From a virus: DNA of 30,389 nt. Shown piece by piece: positions 5,117 to 14,289 of the stretch. The stretch is taken from positions 1 to 30,389 of the IMG/VR virus record IMGVR_UViG_3300027788_001572; one strand, given 5' to 3'. The position numbers and the translations under genes were made by a program. Under the pieces are notes generated by a model, which worked only from the letters and a program-made list of their open reading frames with translations, searched no databases and had not been told where the DNA came from. Each line of letters begins with the position of its first letter. Within the stretch, counting starts at the first letter, position 1.

Positions 5117-5587
5117 ATGCCCGGCATAGTAAGAAAAACTCAAGATCACCACATTGGCCATGCATCACCAAGTCCTAACGGATTTCACCAGACATCATAC
5201 GCTGAAGGTAGTCCCAATACTTTTGTTAATGGTACTGCTGCTGTTAGAATAGGAGATAAAACTGGTTGTGGTGATCCTGCTACAGCCGGGTCATCTAATA
5301 TTTTTATAAATGGAATAGCAGTACATAGATTGGGTGATTCAACAGGAGGCCACGCAAGTTGGGTTCCTAATGCTTCAACTACATCAAGCACTAATGTTTA
5401 TGCTAATGACGTAAGTGGATCTCAGGGTGATGTTGATGATGATAAAGCTTCAGCATCGAATAATACAGTATCAGGAGCAACAGTGGTAAGCACTGCTGAA
5501 TTACAGATGGCAGTAAGTCCTTTTACACAAACTGTAGATTCTTCCTGTACTGCTTATAATTTTACAACTAGTGTTTGTGGAGATTAG
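5117..5587 (+). CDS. PAAR-domain spike tip protein, gp5.4-like
   Basis: This is a PAAR-repeat protein that caps and sharpens the gp5 beta-helix needle, as T4 gp5.4 does. The N-terminal MPGIVRKTQDHHIGHA and the repeated blocks NTFVNGTAAVRIGD (34-47) and NIFINGIAVHRLGD (61-74) are diagnostic. His residues at 11, 12, 15, 24, 70 and 79 plus Cys51 are candidates for the tip metal site. PAAR proteins are usually about 95 aa; this one has an extra Ser/Asp-rich tail (about 96-156) with Cys144 and Cys154. AGAGGA at 5103-5108 supports the start, 13 bases after the gp5 stop, so the two are co-expressed. Confidence 0.92.
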   Translation: MPGIVRKTQDHHIGHASPSPNGFHQTSYAEGSPNTFVNGTAAVRIGDKTGCGDPATAGSSNIFINGIAVHRLGDSTGGHASWVPNASTTSSTNVYANDVSGSQGDVDDDKASASNNTVSGATVVSTAELQMAVSPFTQTVDSSCTAYNFTTSVCGD

Positions 5588-5588
5588 A

Positions 5589-7379
5589 ATGGTTGATTTT
5601 GCAAACGCTAATTTATGTGGCGCAAGTCCAGAACTGAATGACGTTATGAGTAAACTCACTGCGGCAAAATCAGATGCAAAAGCAAAGCTTAATGAAGCAG
5701 CATCTACTGCATCTGCTGCGTTTGCAGAAGCGCAGAATGAACTTGAGGGATTGAAAGATAAACTGCAAACTATTGAGATACCAACTCTACCTAAACTAAA
5801 CTTGCAGGCAGAAATTGCAAGTCTTACTTCACAGATACCCGGCACCCCAGCTTTTTTTTCTGCACTAGCAAAAATTAAAACAGAATTTGGTGATGACATA
5901 AAGTCTGGTGGTTTAGAGTTAGATAGTCTTGTTAGTAGTGCGACTGCGGCAATATTAGGTGGTGGTAATATTTGTGCCCTTGTTCCCAATCTTGAGAAAG
6001 AGGCAGGGAGTGCTGAACCATCAGCCCAAAAACCTATTGCACCAAAACAAGCAGCTGTCGCTGCCGTAACTGAAGCTTCATCTGTGGCGAACCAAAATAT
6101 TGGAGTAGAGACACAGTATGCTGCTTTGCAGAGCAAGATGTCATCTTTTTTTACAAGTTCAATAGCACCAACACAGGATACTTCTGCATTTCAAATAGCA
6201 CTACCCGGTGCATTTAAAACAGTGTCACTTGGTGGCGGTGCTCCCACTAGTGTTGCTTTTCCACCCACATCTGTGGGTGAGAGAACAAATTATGCCTCGG
6301 CACAACAAGGCGATGGATTTTCATATAAAAAAGCAACAATTACTGAAACATTTTCCCTTGCTGATGTTGTTCAAGAAGCCGCCTATACTGAAGTAGAGTC
6401 CGACGGCGAGGGCAATGAAGAAAAAAAGGAAATAGATGCCAAAACATATGTAATACTTAAACATAACCCTGTTAGAATTAAGAGCTTACTATTTCATACC
6501 GGCACAGGTGTTAATAAAGGATATTGGGACAGATCACAACGCAAAAGATTTAATTTAGACGAAAATATTGCAAGCACTGACGCAAATAAAGGATTTTATT
6601 ATAGAAATCGATATGGTCGTCACGCTGATCTACTTATCCCTACTGGTGATTATGCTACTACTGGGTTTAATGATAATACTAATTGGGCTACTTTCAGTTT
6701 GCAACCAAACCGATTTAACTTTTACCCTCCAGTTAAACTTTCTGATCATCCGGGCAACATAAAATCAGGTGGCACTGTTTTTAGTTCTGATCCTGACATA
6801 TTTGTAGGACATAATAAGAACCCTATGAGTGATGCAAGATTAAATTCCAAATATAAAGGGATGTGTGTTTTATTAACTTATTCATATCTGGAAAGGTATG
6901 ATCCTGATTATGTTCCCTCAAAAACACCACCAAAAAAGAACACTCCGGTGCCAGTCTCAACGCTGGACTACCCAGTCCCGCCGGACGCACAACCCACAGT
7001 GGCAACGGTAAAGCGGCCTCCAACCAAAGCCGAACCGGAGCCAGAAAAACCACCGCTTGCGCCGAAGAAGACACCCCCGGAAGAGATAGCAAAGATTAAA
7101 TCAGCATCAGATCGAAAATCAACCACCACACTGGCAGACTTACAAAAAATTGCTGACGCAAAATACAGTAGTTATAAGGTTGAGGTTCAACAACTGGGGC
7201 TCCACGATAGCGGCCAGTACCTAGTTCAGGTCACGATGGCCAGTATCACTAAGATGGGCTTCATGATCGTTAATAAGGCCCTTGTGAAAGCGAAAATAGG
7301 TTATACGGCCATAGGTAAACCACCAGAGCAAGCGCTTGAAGGTGCTGTGGCAAATATGCTGCGGGCGGCGAAAAAGTGA
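5589..7379 (+). CDS. Virion structural protein next to PAAR, 596 aa
   Basis: The start is ATG 5589, with GTGGAG (5576-5581) seven bases upstream; the in-frame GTG at 5571 has no ribosome-binding site. The first 80 residues are an Ala/Glu-rich coiled coil (AKSDAKAKLNEAASTASAAF). A middle part (about 240-440) is rich in Asn and aromatic residues and contains NPVRIKSLLFHTGTG. A Pro/Lys linker (about 446-505) and a small C-terminal domain ending ANMLRAAKK follow. Proteins with this N-terminus (Phe-Ala-Asn-x-Asn-x-Cys then long helices) occur beside gp5/PAAR in marine T4-like phages and are called structural. GC rises to about 52% in the last 420 bases, against about 35% at 6541-6720 (hand counts). 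The terminal module may have come from elsewhere. The exact role is unknown. Confidence 0.75.
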   Translation: MVDFANANLCGASPELNDVMSKLTAAKSDAKAKLNEAASTASAAFAEAQNELEGLKDKLQTIEIPTLPKLNLQAEIASLTSQIPGTPAFFSALAKIKTEFGDDIKSGGLELDSLVSSATAAILGGGNICALVPNLEKEAGSAEPSAQKPIAPKQAAVAAVTEASSVANQNIGVETQYAALQSKMSSFFTSSIAPTQDTSAFQIALPGAFKTVSLGGGAPTSVAFPPTSVGERTNYASAQQGDGFSYKKATITETFSLADVVQEAAYTEVESDGEGNEEKKEIDAKTYVILKHNPVRIKSLLFHTGTGVNKGYWDRSQRKRFNLDENIASTDANKGFYYRNRYGRHADLLIPTGDYATTGFNDNTNWATFSLQPNRFNFYPPVKLSDHPGNIKSGGTVFSSDPDIFVGHNKNPMSDARLNSKYKGMCVLLTYSYLERYDPDYVPSKTPPKKNTPVPVSTLDYPVPPDAQPTVATVKRPPTKAEPEPEKPPLAPKKTPPEEIAKIKSASDRKSTTTLADLQKIADAKYSSYKVEVQQLGLHDSGQYLVQVTMASITKMGFMIVNKALVKAKIGYTAIGKPPEQALEGAVANMLRAAKK

Positions 7380-7382
7380 AGA

Positions 7383-7390
7383 CATAAATA
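7383..7390 (+). promoter_or_regulatory. Late-promoter-like octamer CATAAATA
   Basis: One mismatch from TATAAATA, placed three bases after the preceding stop and 26 bases before the ATG at 7416. AAAGGAG precedes that ATG. Position and spacing match the other late promoters in the window. Confidence 0.45.
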
Positions 7391-7415
7391 CAAACATACA
7401 TAAAGGAGTTATATT

Positions 7416-7700
7416 ATGGGAAAGAAGAAATCAGGAGAAACAGAAACATCTAAGGGTGAACGCCGTAGCGTTAGCAAGTCCGTTACTAAGGCACTCCGTA
7501 GAGATTACATTGAGTTTAATTATGTTGATAGAATAAATAATCAGACTGAAGCATTTAGAAGGGGTAAGAATGTCGTGGTAACTATTCCTAACCCAAATCC
7601 AAATGAAACCAACAAACGATTCATTCGTGTTAATGCAAAAGATGTTTGGAAGTCGAATAATACTTATATGATGAAACAAAACACAGCAGAGAGTGTATAA
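7416..7700 (+). CDS. Conserved small structural-cluster protein, 94 aa
   Basis: The product starts MGKKKSGETETSKGERRS and contains a basic N-terminus (about 1-30), then NVVVTIPNPNPNETNKRF (53-70) and IRVNAKDVW. I recall similar proteins of about 90 aa, with the IPNPNPxETNKRFIRVNAKD stretch, between gp5 and gp25 in marine T4-like myoviruses. They have no assigned function to my knowledge. AAAGGAG at about 7402-7408 supports the start. The stop codon is embedded in the next late promoter (7696-7703). Likely roles are a minor virion or assembly protein; only the context suggests this. Confidence 0.75.
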   Translation: MGKKKSGETETSKGERRSVSKSVTKALRRDYIEFNYVDRINNQTEAFRRGKNVVVTIPNPNPNETNKRFIRVNAKDVWKSNNTYMMKQNTAESV

Positions 7701-7703
7701 ATA
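7696..7703 (+). promoter_or_regulatory. T4-type late promoter octamer TATAAATA before gp25
   Basis: Exact consensus, overlapping the TAA stop of the preceding gene (7698-7700). The gp25 ATG is 18 bases downstream with AAAAGGAA between, so transcription starting near 7710 would give a very short leader. Confidence 0.7.
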
Positions 7704-7721
7704 TAATAAAAAGGAATACTT

Positions 7722-8156
7722 ATGTCAAAGACCGCATACACTGATGGTACATTTCAGGGGGAAGAACGTGCAGCTCAAGTGTATTCTGATATTGATTTAT
7801 TCTTTGGTCCTAAAATTGGATCAAAGGATATCACCAAAGTTACTGACGTTGTTGCAGTCAAGAGGTCTGTAAGAAATCTTGTACTAACCAACTTCTACGA
7901 AAAACCCTTTCACCCAGAGATTGGTTCTGGTGTGAGAGATATTCTATTTGAACCTATGACACCGATTACGGCATATGTTCTGACTATGAAGATCGAAGAT
8001 GTGATTGAGAACTTTGAACCAAGGGCTAGACTCATGGGAGTTCGAGCTCAACCTAATCTTGACAACAACGCATATGAAGTATCCATTGAGTTTTATGTTG
8101 TTAATGCACCCACAGAACTTGTCAGTATGGAAGTTCTATTAGAGAGATTACGATAA
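7722..8156 (+). CDS. 25: Baseplate wedge subunit, gp25-like
   Basis: This is the gp25 wedge protein, which in T4 joins the gp6-gp7 wedge and resembles the sheath C-terminal fold so that contraction can begin there. The conserved pattern is present: a DIDLFFGP strand, the KRSVRNLVLTNFYEKPFHP core (48-66), GSGVRDILFEP (69-79), and the FEPRARL motif near residue 104 that anchors the family. At 144 aa it is close to T4 gp25 (132). The ribosome-binding site is AAAAGGAA. The stop overlaps the gp6 start as TAATG, so gp25 and gp6 are translationally coupled, as expected for proteins assembled together. Confidence 0.92.
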   Translation: MSKTAYTDGTFQGEERAAQVYSDIDLFFGPKIGSKDITKVTDVVAVKRSVRNLVLTNFYEKPFHPEIGSGVRDILFEPMTPITAYVLTMKIEDVIENFEPRARLMGVRAQPNLDNNAYEVSIEFYVVNAPTELVSMEVLLERLR

Positions 8157-10057
8157 TGGCAGCGACTAGAAAAAGACTCACTGTAACAGAATTTGATTTT
8201 GATGAGGTTAAAGATAATCTAAAAGTCTTTATGCGAAATCAGACAGAGTTCAAGGACTATGACTTCGAAGGTTCTGGCCTTAGTGCTCTCCTAGATGTTC
8301 TTGCATACAACACTCACTATCTTGGTTTCAATGCGAACATGCTTGCAAACGAAATGTTTCTTGATTCCTCACAGTTGAGGTCGAGTGTGGTTTCACATGC
8401 AAAGACTTTGGGATACACCACTCGTTCTGCTACAGCTGCAAAAGCAACTATTAATGTTTTTCTGAATACGTCCAACACCAGTGCAACTATGCCTGCGGGT
8501 ACAGTCTTCACCGCTAGTGTGGGCGATACATCTTATCAGTTCGTAACTATACAGGATACTACCGCATTTCTTCAGGGTGCGAGTATTGCATTTGATGACA
8601 CAGTTATATATGAAGGCAGTTATGTTTCATCTAGATACACTGCTGACACTCAGAATGTTGAACAGAGATTTCTTATTAATGATAATAGGGCAGATACAAC
8701 AACTCTCACAGTTACGGTACAAAACTCTTTATCAGATTCTACACTAACAACCTATACTCTAGCAACAGATATTTCTGGACTAACCTCTACCTCAAATGTT
8801 TATTTCCTACAAGAAGTTGAGGATGGTAAGTATGAAATATATTTCGGTGATGGTATTCTAGGTAGTGCGTTAGAGGATGGCAATATTATCATAATGAATT
8901 ATGTTGTTACCAACAAAGGTGCTGCAAATAGTGCCGCAGGCTTTACTAGTTCATCTGCAATTGATACTGTTAACAGTGTCAATGTTAGAACAGTGTCTCC
9001 GGCGGCCGGTGGTGCAGAACCAGAATCTATTGAGTCTATAAAATATAACGCACCCCTAGACTATGCGTCACAGGGTCGATGTGTTACAACAGAAGATTAT
9101 AAAACTTATATTAGACAACTCTTTGCAAATACTCAAGCGGTTTCTGTTTGGGGTGGAGAGGATGGTTCATTTAATAGCGTTACTGGTATATCAGATATTG
9201 CAGAGTATGGTAAGATATTCATTAGTGTGAAATCAATAACCGGATTGAATCTGAATGAGATTCAGAAAGCACAGTTGGTTACAGGGTTGGCTCCATATAC
9301 CGTTGCTTCACTAACTCCAGTAATCGTAGACCCAGAAATTTTAAATCTGATTATGAGTGTCAATTTTAAATTTGATAGCAATGCAACGGCAAAAAATAAA
9401 GAATCACTACAGTCAATTGTATCCAGTACTATCACAAATTACAACAACAATTATCTGAAAGTATTCAACTCTGTTTTTAGACACTCACAATTTACTGCTT
9501 TAATTGATGCTAGTGATACTTCTATATTAAATAATATTACTACAGTAGTTCTTTCCTTACTTCATACACCAAGTACGTCGGGTTCACTTTCCTTTACCGT
9601 CAATTTTGCAAACCAATTATACCACCCACACTCTGGCCATAATTCAACAGCTGGTGGTATCATTGCATCAACGGGTTTCTATATACAAGATAATACAAAC
9701 GAGATGTTCTTTGATGATGATGGTATTGGTAATCTTCGTATTTATTATTTGGATTCTGGGGCACGAACATATTACGATCTCTTGGCTGGAACTGTAAATT
9801 ATATAAATGGTTTAATTTCAGTTAATCCAATTTATATAACTACTGTATCTAATGTTGATGATAATGTATCAACATCAATAAGAATAACTGCATCACCAGC
9901 ATCCGTCGATATTGTTAGTAAGAGAAATCAGATTATTGAAATTGATCTTATTAATACGACAATCACCGCAGGAGGGGATACGATTGCAGTTAGTAGTGGC
10001 GGGGGTTCAACTAATTATGTTACAACTAGTAATTATGTAGCCCCTTCGAGTTATTAA
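8156..10057 (+). CDS. 6: Baseplate wedge subunit, gp6-like
   Basis: gp6 forms the inner ring dimers of T4-type baseplate wedges and holds them together during the hexagon-to-star change. The N-terminal region has the family pattern LTVTEFDFDEVKDNL, then FEGSGLSALLDVLAYNTHYL (about 41-60) with the following NANMLANEMFLDSSQLRSS. The middle contains APLDYASQGRCVTTEDYKTY (about 299-318), also a gp6 hallmark. At 633 aa it is close to T4 gp6 (660). The C-terminal third is more variable and ends with a Gly/Ser/Thr tail. The start overlaps the gp25 stop by one base, and the stop is two bases from the next ATG, so a continuous operon is clear. Confidence 0.9.
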   Translation: MAATRKRLTVTEFDFDEVKDNLKVFMRNQTEFKDYDFEGSGLSALLDVLAYNTHYLGFNANMLANEMFLDSSQLRSSVVSHAKTLGYTTRSATAAKATINVFLNTSNTSATMPAGTVFTASVGDTSYQFVTIQDTTAFLQGASIAFDDTVIYEGSYVSSRYTADTQNVEQRFLINDNRADTTTLTVTVQNSLSDSTLTTYTLATDISGLTSTSNVYFLQEVEDGKYEIYFGDGILGSALEDGNIIIMNYVVTNKGAANSAAGFTSSSAIDTVNSVNVRTVSPAAGGAEPESIESIKYNAPLDYASQGRCVTTEDYKTYIRQLFANTQAVSVWGGEDGSFNSVTGISDIAEYGKIFISVKSITGLNLNEIQKAQLVTGLAPYTVASLTPVIVDPEILNLIMSVNFKFDSNATAKNKESLQSIVSSTITNYNNNYLKVFNSVFRHSQFTALIDASDTSILNNITTVVLSLLHTPSTSGSLSFTVNFANQLYHPHSGHNSTAGGIIASTGFYIQDNTNEMFFDDDGIGNLRIYYLDSGARTYYDLLAGTVNYINGLISVNPIYITTVSNVDDNVSTSIRITASPASVDIVSKRNQIIEIDLINTTITAGGDTIAVSSGGGSTNYVTTSNYVAPSSY

Positions 10058-10059
10058 TT

Positions 10060-13000
10060 ATGGCACCACCTTTTGACTTATCTTGGACCCCAGAACTAGA
10101 GAATAAACTCAGTACTCAAATTGATGGACAACTACCTGACTTCATTGCTGAAGACCACCCACAGTTTTCTCAATTTCTAAAATCGTATTACCAGTTCCTT
10201 GAATCTGCTGAACTTCAATTAACAGTCAGTATTGATAACATCATTTTAGAGGTTCAGACTCCTACTAATCTTCTTAATGAAGATGGAACCCTGATTGTTA
10301 CTGAAAGTGGTACTGGTTCTACAGGTAAGTTTGTGGATAGTGAGACTATTACTGGTAGTACATCTTATGCCACTGCAAAGGTTCTTGTTGAAGACCTTGG
10401 TAATGCAACACCAAGATTATTTATATCTTCACAACAATTATTTGAAACTGGTGAAATTGTAACAGGTGGAACCTCTGGTGCAACTGGGGTTATCACAAAA
10501 TATCGTGCAAACCCTGTTCAAAATATTCAACAACTGTTGGCGTATGCTGATATTGATAATACAATTCATGACTTTATTGAAGAGTTTCGCAAATCCTTTA
10601 TGGCTGGAATTCCTACTAATATTGCAAATGGAATTAATAAGAGAGATTTAGAAAAACATATTGGTGACTTGTATAAAAAGAAGGGAACTAAAGAGGGTAT
10701 TAAACTCTTTATCAAAATCCTTCTGGGTGAGGAAGCAACAATATTCTATCCTAACCAATATATGACGAAACCGTCAGCAGCAGATTGGGATAAACCTACC
10801 ATTATCCGTGTTTCTTCTCCTAATGATATTGATGCAGATGAACTTATTGGACAATCAATTACAGGTGAGAGTAGCTTAGCAACTGCTCTTGTTGAGAATT
10901 CAACAACCTTTTCTCTCTCTGGTGGCACTTCTTATATTGAATTTGAAATTTCAAGTGTGATTGGAACCTTTGAAAATGGAGAAACTGCATATGGTATATC
11001 TGGCAAAGGAGATATAAGATATGATTTTGTTATTGACCAATTACTTTCAAGCACATCAATATCAAATGACGGAATACTATACAGTGCTGATGATGTCCTT
11101 GACCTTGATAATTCTGTTGCTATTGGTAGTGGTGATATTTCAGCTGTTGTTGGTACGGTTGAAAGGGGTTCAGTTTCAGATGTTATAATTGATTCTGGAG
11201 GAACGAATTATGAAATAGGTGAGATTGTAGTTTTTGCAGAGAACAGTTCTGAAGATGGAGTAGTGCATGAAGCGGCGGGTGTAGTTACTAGTACTAATGG
11301 TGTCATCGTTGATGAGTATGACGATGATGATATTGTTATCAATAAAGATATTATCATACAGGAAGCTGGTACAAACACTTTCTTAGAACTATTTAATTTT
11401 CAAGTTGAAGTGGGTACACTCATTGCAGAACAACCCTATGCAGTATTTGGAACTGATAGAATATATAGTGGAGCGGCCGGTTACTATTATCCAATATATT
11501 TATCAAATTCCGCAGCATCAAAAACTACTATTTTAAAATCATCTGCTTCTGTTAATGGTGAAACATTCAACTCAACAACAGTAACACTAGATGGGAATGC
11601 TGGGAATGATATTGCTATAGGGATGGTTGTACGATCAAATAGTATTGCTCAAGGTATAAAAGTTACAGTTACCTCTGTTACAGATCAATCAACTATCGTT
11701 CTGTCCATTCCACAATCACTCCCAGATAATGAAGTTTTAACATTTGATTCTCTTGCAAAAGCAGTGAGAATATATAAATTCCTTGAGTATCCCGGCGTTA
11801 ATTTCTATTCACCAACTGCAACAACAGTTTCAGCTGCAGCGTCTTATAGTACATCTACATATACTCTTTATGGTGGGAACTTTAACTATCAATCAGATCA
11901 TATCTACGGTGAGTCTGGTAATGCTGCGTCATACGATTATTCTGGAGGCGTCAACACTGAACTAGTTCTTGGTGACAGAATTCAATCTGAGTGGGCAGTA
12001 AATACAAAAGTTTTAGACACAAACCGTTATCCTAATGAGGGAATTGTGTTAGAGTCTGGTGATGGAGATATTACAAAAATAACGGTAACTGATCCGGGTT
12101 ATGGTTATGGATTATTACCTAGTGTTACTGTTAGGACTGGATATGGTAACGGTGCAAATGTTCTTGCAACAACCACAGACATTGGGCGAATTTCTTCTAT
12201 CAATATTACTAATCCGGGCTTCAGTTATACTGAATCCCCTACATCAGAAGCCCGCGCAAGTTTTATTATAAAAGATATAACGGGAGTTTTTGCTGTAGGT
12301 GATACACTAACATCACATACAGGTTTCATCCGGTCATATGATTCTACAACTCAGGTTCTAGAGGTTTCTATCGAAGATACGATTGCTGTTCAAGATGAAT
12401 CAAATGGAGTAACTTCCAACGAGGGTATGCGTCTTGAAGACTCTATTGTGGACGATGATTATGTTGATGACAATCTTATTTTAGATGCTGATCTTATCTA
12501 TGGGGACACCCTTGTTGATGAGAATGGAGATAGACTTTTAATAGACAATCTTGCGGCAACAACTGACTTCATACTCTTGGAGGATGATGAGGGTGAACTC
12601 ATTATGGAGCATCCTGAGCAAAGATTATCTTTCTTTGATTTAGAAGATGGTACACCCACCGGAGACGGACTTGGAAATGGATTCATATCTAGTGAAACCA
12701 CCGAGCGGACCGTTCAGGAATCGGGAACAACTGAACTTTCAGTTGCACCAAGGCAGGTAAAATTTATATTGGAAAGTGCCCCAACCCCAATCCTTACAGA
12801 CGGGGGTGGAACCTTTATCGAACTTGATGCTGACATAGAATACGAAGAAAACTTAGTTATCAATCAGACTAATAATGTTGCTACTATTCTTCTTGAAGAC
12901 GTGGGTCAAAATGAAACTGTACATCTTATCCTTTTAGAAGATGATACACCAGATGGCGGGGGGGCTGAAGGTAATGATGCAATTCTCTTGGATGGTACCA

Positions 13001-14253
13001 ACGCTTATAGTGAAGATGAAGATGACAAACTTTTCTTGGAATCGGCTCGCGATTTTCCTGAAGTTATTTATGCTAATGATGCACTTGTCTTGGATGGCAC
13101 TACCTCTAGTGGTGAAGATGAAAATGACAAACTCTTCTTAGAAGAGGGAATTCCCGGGCCTGCAAACATTGGTGAAAAAATTGTATTCAATGCCACAGAT
13201 GCAAATGGAACAAATGATCCCAGCGATCTGATTGTTTTAGAAGCTGGAACTAGTGACACACTGGGTAGTGATATTATTCTTGAAGATGCTACACCGGGTA
13301 ATGATGATCTGAATTCAGATCATATCGTTCTCGACGGTAGCGGATTTCTGACTATTGCGGGTGACAGTCTTGACTTGGAAGATTACACATCTGGTGATAT
13401 TCTTCTTGAAGATGCTACACCCGGCCGGGAGGCGGCCATAGATCATATCGTCCAAGATACTGCTGTTAATGCGAACGACAGTATTTCCTCAGAAGATTAC
13501 ACAACGGCAACCAATATATCAACTGCGATACTGGGTGGTGATATTCTTCTTGAAAGTGGTGGAGATCATATCGTCATCGAAGGCTCGCCGATTGCCGATA
13601 ATGTGGGTGACAATCTTGACTTAGAAGATTTCACATCTGTAATTGATGCATCCGGTAACAGCGATGCCACTGATTCTAATAATACACTTCTGTACGAAAA
13701 TGACGTTCCCTTTACTAACTTAACTTTAGATGCAACGAATGCAACTTCTCTTGATGCAACAGACAAAATATTGTTTGAGGATGCAGGATTTGATTTTTCT
13801 GACGGAACAACATCAATAACAACTGCTACAGCATCTGCAACAATTGCTGATGCAGATATTGCAAAGTTATCATTTAATTTGGGTACTTCTACTGAAAAAT
13901 TTGGGAAGTTTAATGGTATAAGTCATTTGATCAGTGAAGAATTGATTAGAATTCAAGATTCTTATTATTACCAAGATTTTTCATATGAAGTTCAGACAAA
14001 CTCTAGTGGTGATATATATCTGAATGAGTTGAAAAAAGCAGTTCATCCATCTGGATTTAATGTATTTGCAAAAGTTCTTAGTGTATCATTTGTTTCTGCT
14101 AAAGCTAAAGTTGCAGCAAAACCAAGTGAAGAGGGTACAATCGTATTTAGATTCAATAATGTAATACACAAATTTAGTGATGTAACCAATACAGATGATT
14201 ATTATAGTTACACATGGGACGCACCTAGAGTTAGAGACTCTAGTTACACCTAG
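10060..14253 (+). CDS. 7: Large baseplate wedge protein, gp7-like
   Basis: The N-terminus has FIAEDHPQFSQFLKSYYQFL (28-47). Residues about 204-222 read LYKKKGTKEGIKLFIKILL, and near 1328 there is VHPSGFNVFAKV. These match, in order, landmarks I recall in the C-terminal half of T4 gp7 (a FYSTKGIEASYKFLFKVL-like block and VHPVGFGF). The slot directly after gp6 is where gp7 lies in T4. gp7 bridges inner and outer wedge parts. Between the landmarks lie beta-rich modules (for example ITVTDPGYGYG, about 676-686). Residues about 790-1240 are very acidic, with units such as ILLEDATPG, DKLFLE and DHIVLDG repeated many times. At 1397 aa it is longer than T4 gp7 (1032). Assignment rests on these motifs and order. 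Confidence 0.65.
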   Translation: MAPPFDLSWTPELENKLSTQIDGQLPDFIAEDHPQFSQFLKSYYQFLESAELQLTVSIDNIILEVQTPTNLLNEDGTLIVTESGTGSTGKFVDSETITGSTSYATAKVLVEDLGNATPRLFISSQQLFETGEIVTGGTSGATGVITKYRANPVQNIQQLLAYADIDNTIHDFIEEFRKSFMAGIPTNIANGINKRDLEKHIGDLYKKKGTKEGIKLFIKILLGEEATIFYPNQYMTKPSAADWDKPTIIRVSSPNDIDADELIGQSITGESSLATALVENSTTFSLSGGTSYIEFEISSVIGTFENGETAYGISGKGDIRYDFVIDQLLSSTSISNDGILYSADDVLDLDNSVAIGSGDISAVVGTVERGSVSDVIIDSGGTNYEIGEIVVFAENSSEDGVVHEAAGVVTSTNGVIVDEYDDDDIVINKDIIIQEAGTNTFLELFNFQVEVGTLIAEQPYAVFGTDRIYSGAAGYYYPIYLSNSAASKTTILKSSASVNGETFNSTTVTLDGNAGNDIAIGMVVRSNSIAQGIKVTVTSVTDQSTIVLSIPQSLPDNEVLTFDSLAKAVRIYKFLEYPGVNFYSPTATTVSAAASYSTSTYTLYGGNFNYQSDHIYGESGNAASYDYSGGVNTELVLGDRIQSEWAVNTKVLDTNRYPNEGIVLESGDGDITKITVTDPGYGYGLLPSVTVRTGYGNGANVLATTTDIGRISSINITNPGFSYTESPTSEARASFIIKDITGVFAVGDTLTSHTGFIRSYDSTTQVLEVSIEDTIAVQDESNGVTSNEGMRLEDSIVDDDYVDDNLILDADLIYGDTLVDENGDRLLIDNLAATTDFILLEDDEGELIMEHPEQRLSFFDLEDGTPTGDGLGNGFISSETTERTVQESGTTELSVAPRQVKFILESAPTPILTDGGGTFIELDADIEYEENLVINQTNNVATILLEDVGQNETVHLILLEDDTPDGGGAEGNDAILLDGTNAYSEDEDDKLFLESARDFPEVIYANDALVLDGTTSSGEDENDKLFLEEGIPGPANIGEKIVFNATDANGTNDPSDLIVLEAGTSDTLGSDIILEDATPGNDDLNSDHIVLDGSGFLTIAGDSLDLEDYTSGDILLEDATPGREAAIDHIVQDTAVNANDSISSEDYTTATNISTAILGGDILLESGGDHIVIEGSPIADNVGDNLDLEDFTSVIDASGNSDATDSNNTLLYENDVPFTNLTLDATNATSLDATDKILFEDAGFDFSDGTTSITTATASATIADADIAKLSFNLGTSTEKFGKFNGISHLISEELIRIQDSYYYQDFSYEVQTNSSGDIYLNELKKAVHPSGFNVFAKVLSVSFVSAKAKVAAKPSEEGTIVFRFNNVIHKFSDVTNTDDYYSYTWDAPRVRDSSYT

Positions 14254-14261
14254 AGTTAGAG
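14222..14261 (+). repeat. 15-bp direct repeat at the end of the gp7-like gene
   Basis: CACCTAGAGTTAGAG occurs at 14222-14236 and again at 14247-14261, 25 bp apart. The first copy encodes the last residues of the protein. The second contains the TAG stop and leads straight into the late promoter at 14262. It looks like a local duplication or a recombination scar at a module border. Confidence 0.7.
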
Positions 14262-14269
14262 TATAAATA
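14262..14269 (+). promoter_or_regulatory. T4-type late promoter octamer TATAAATA before the first fibre gene
   Basis: Exact consensus directly after the 15-bp repeat and 20 bases before the fibre ATG at 14290, with AAAGGAAG between as ribosome-binding site. Confidence 0.7.
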
Positions 14270-14289
14270 CAATAAAGGAAGAATGAATA

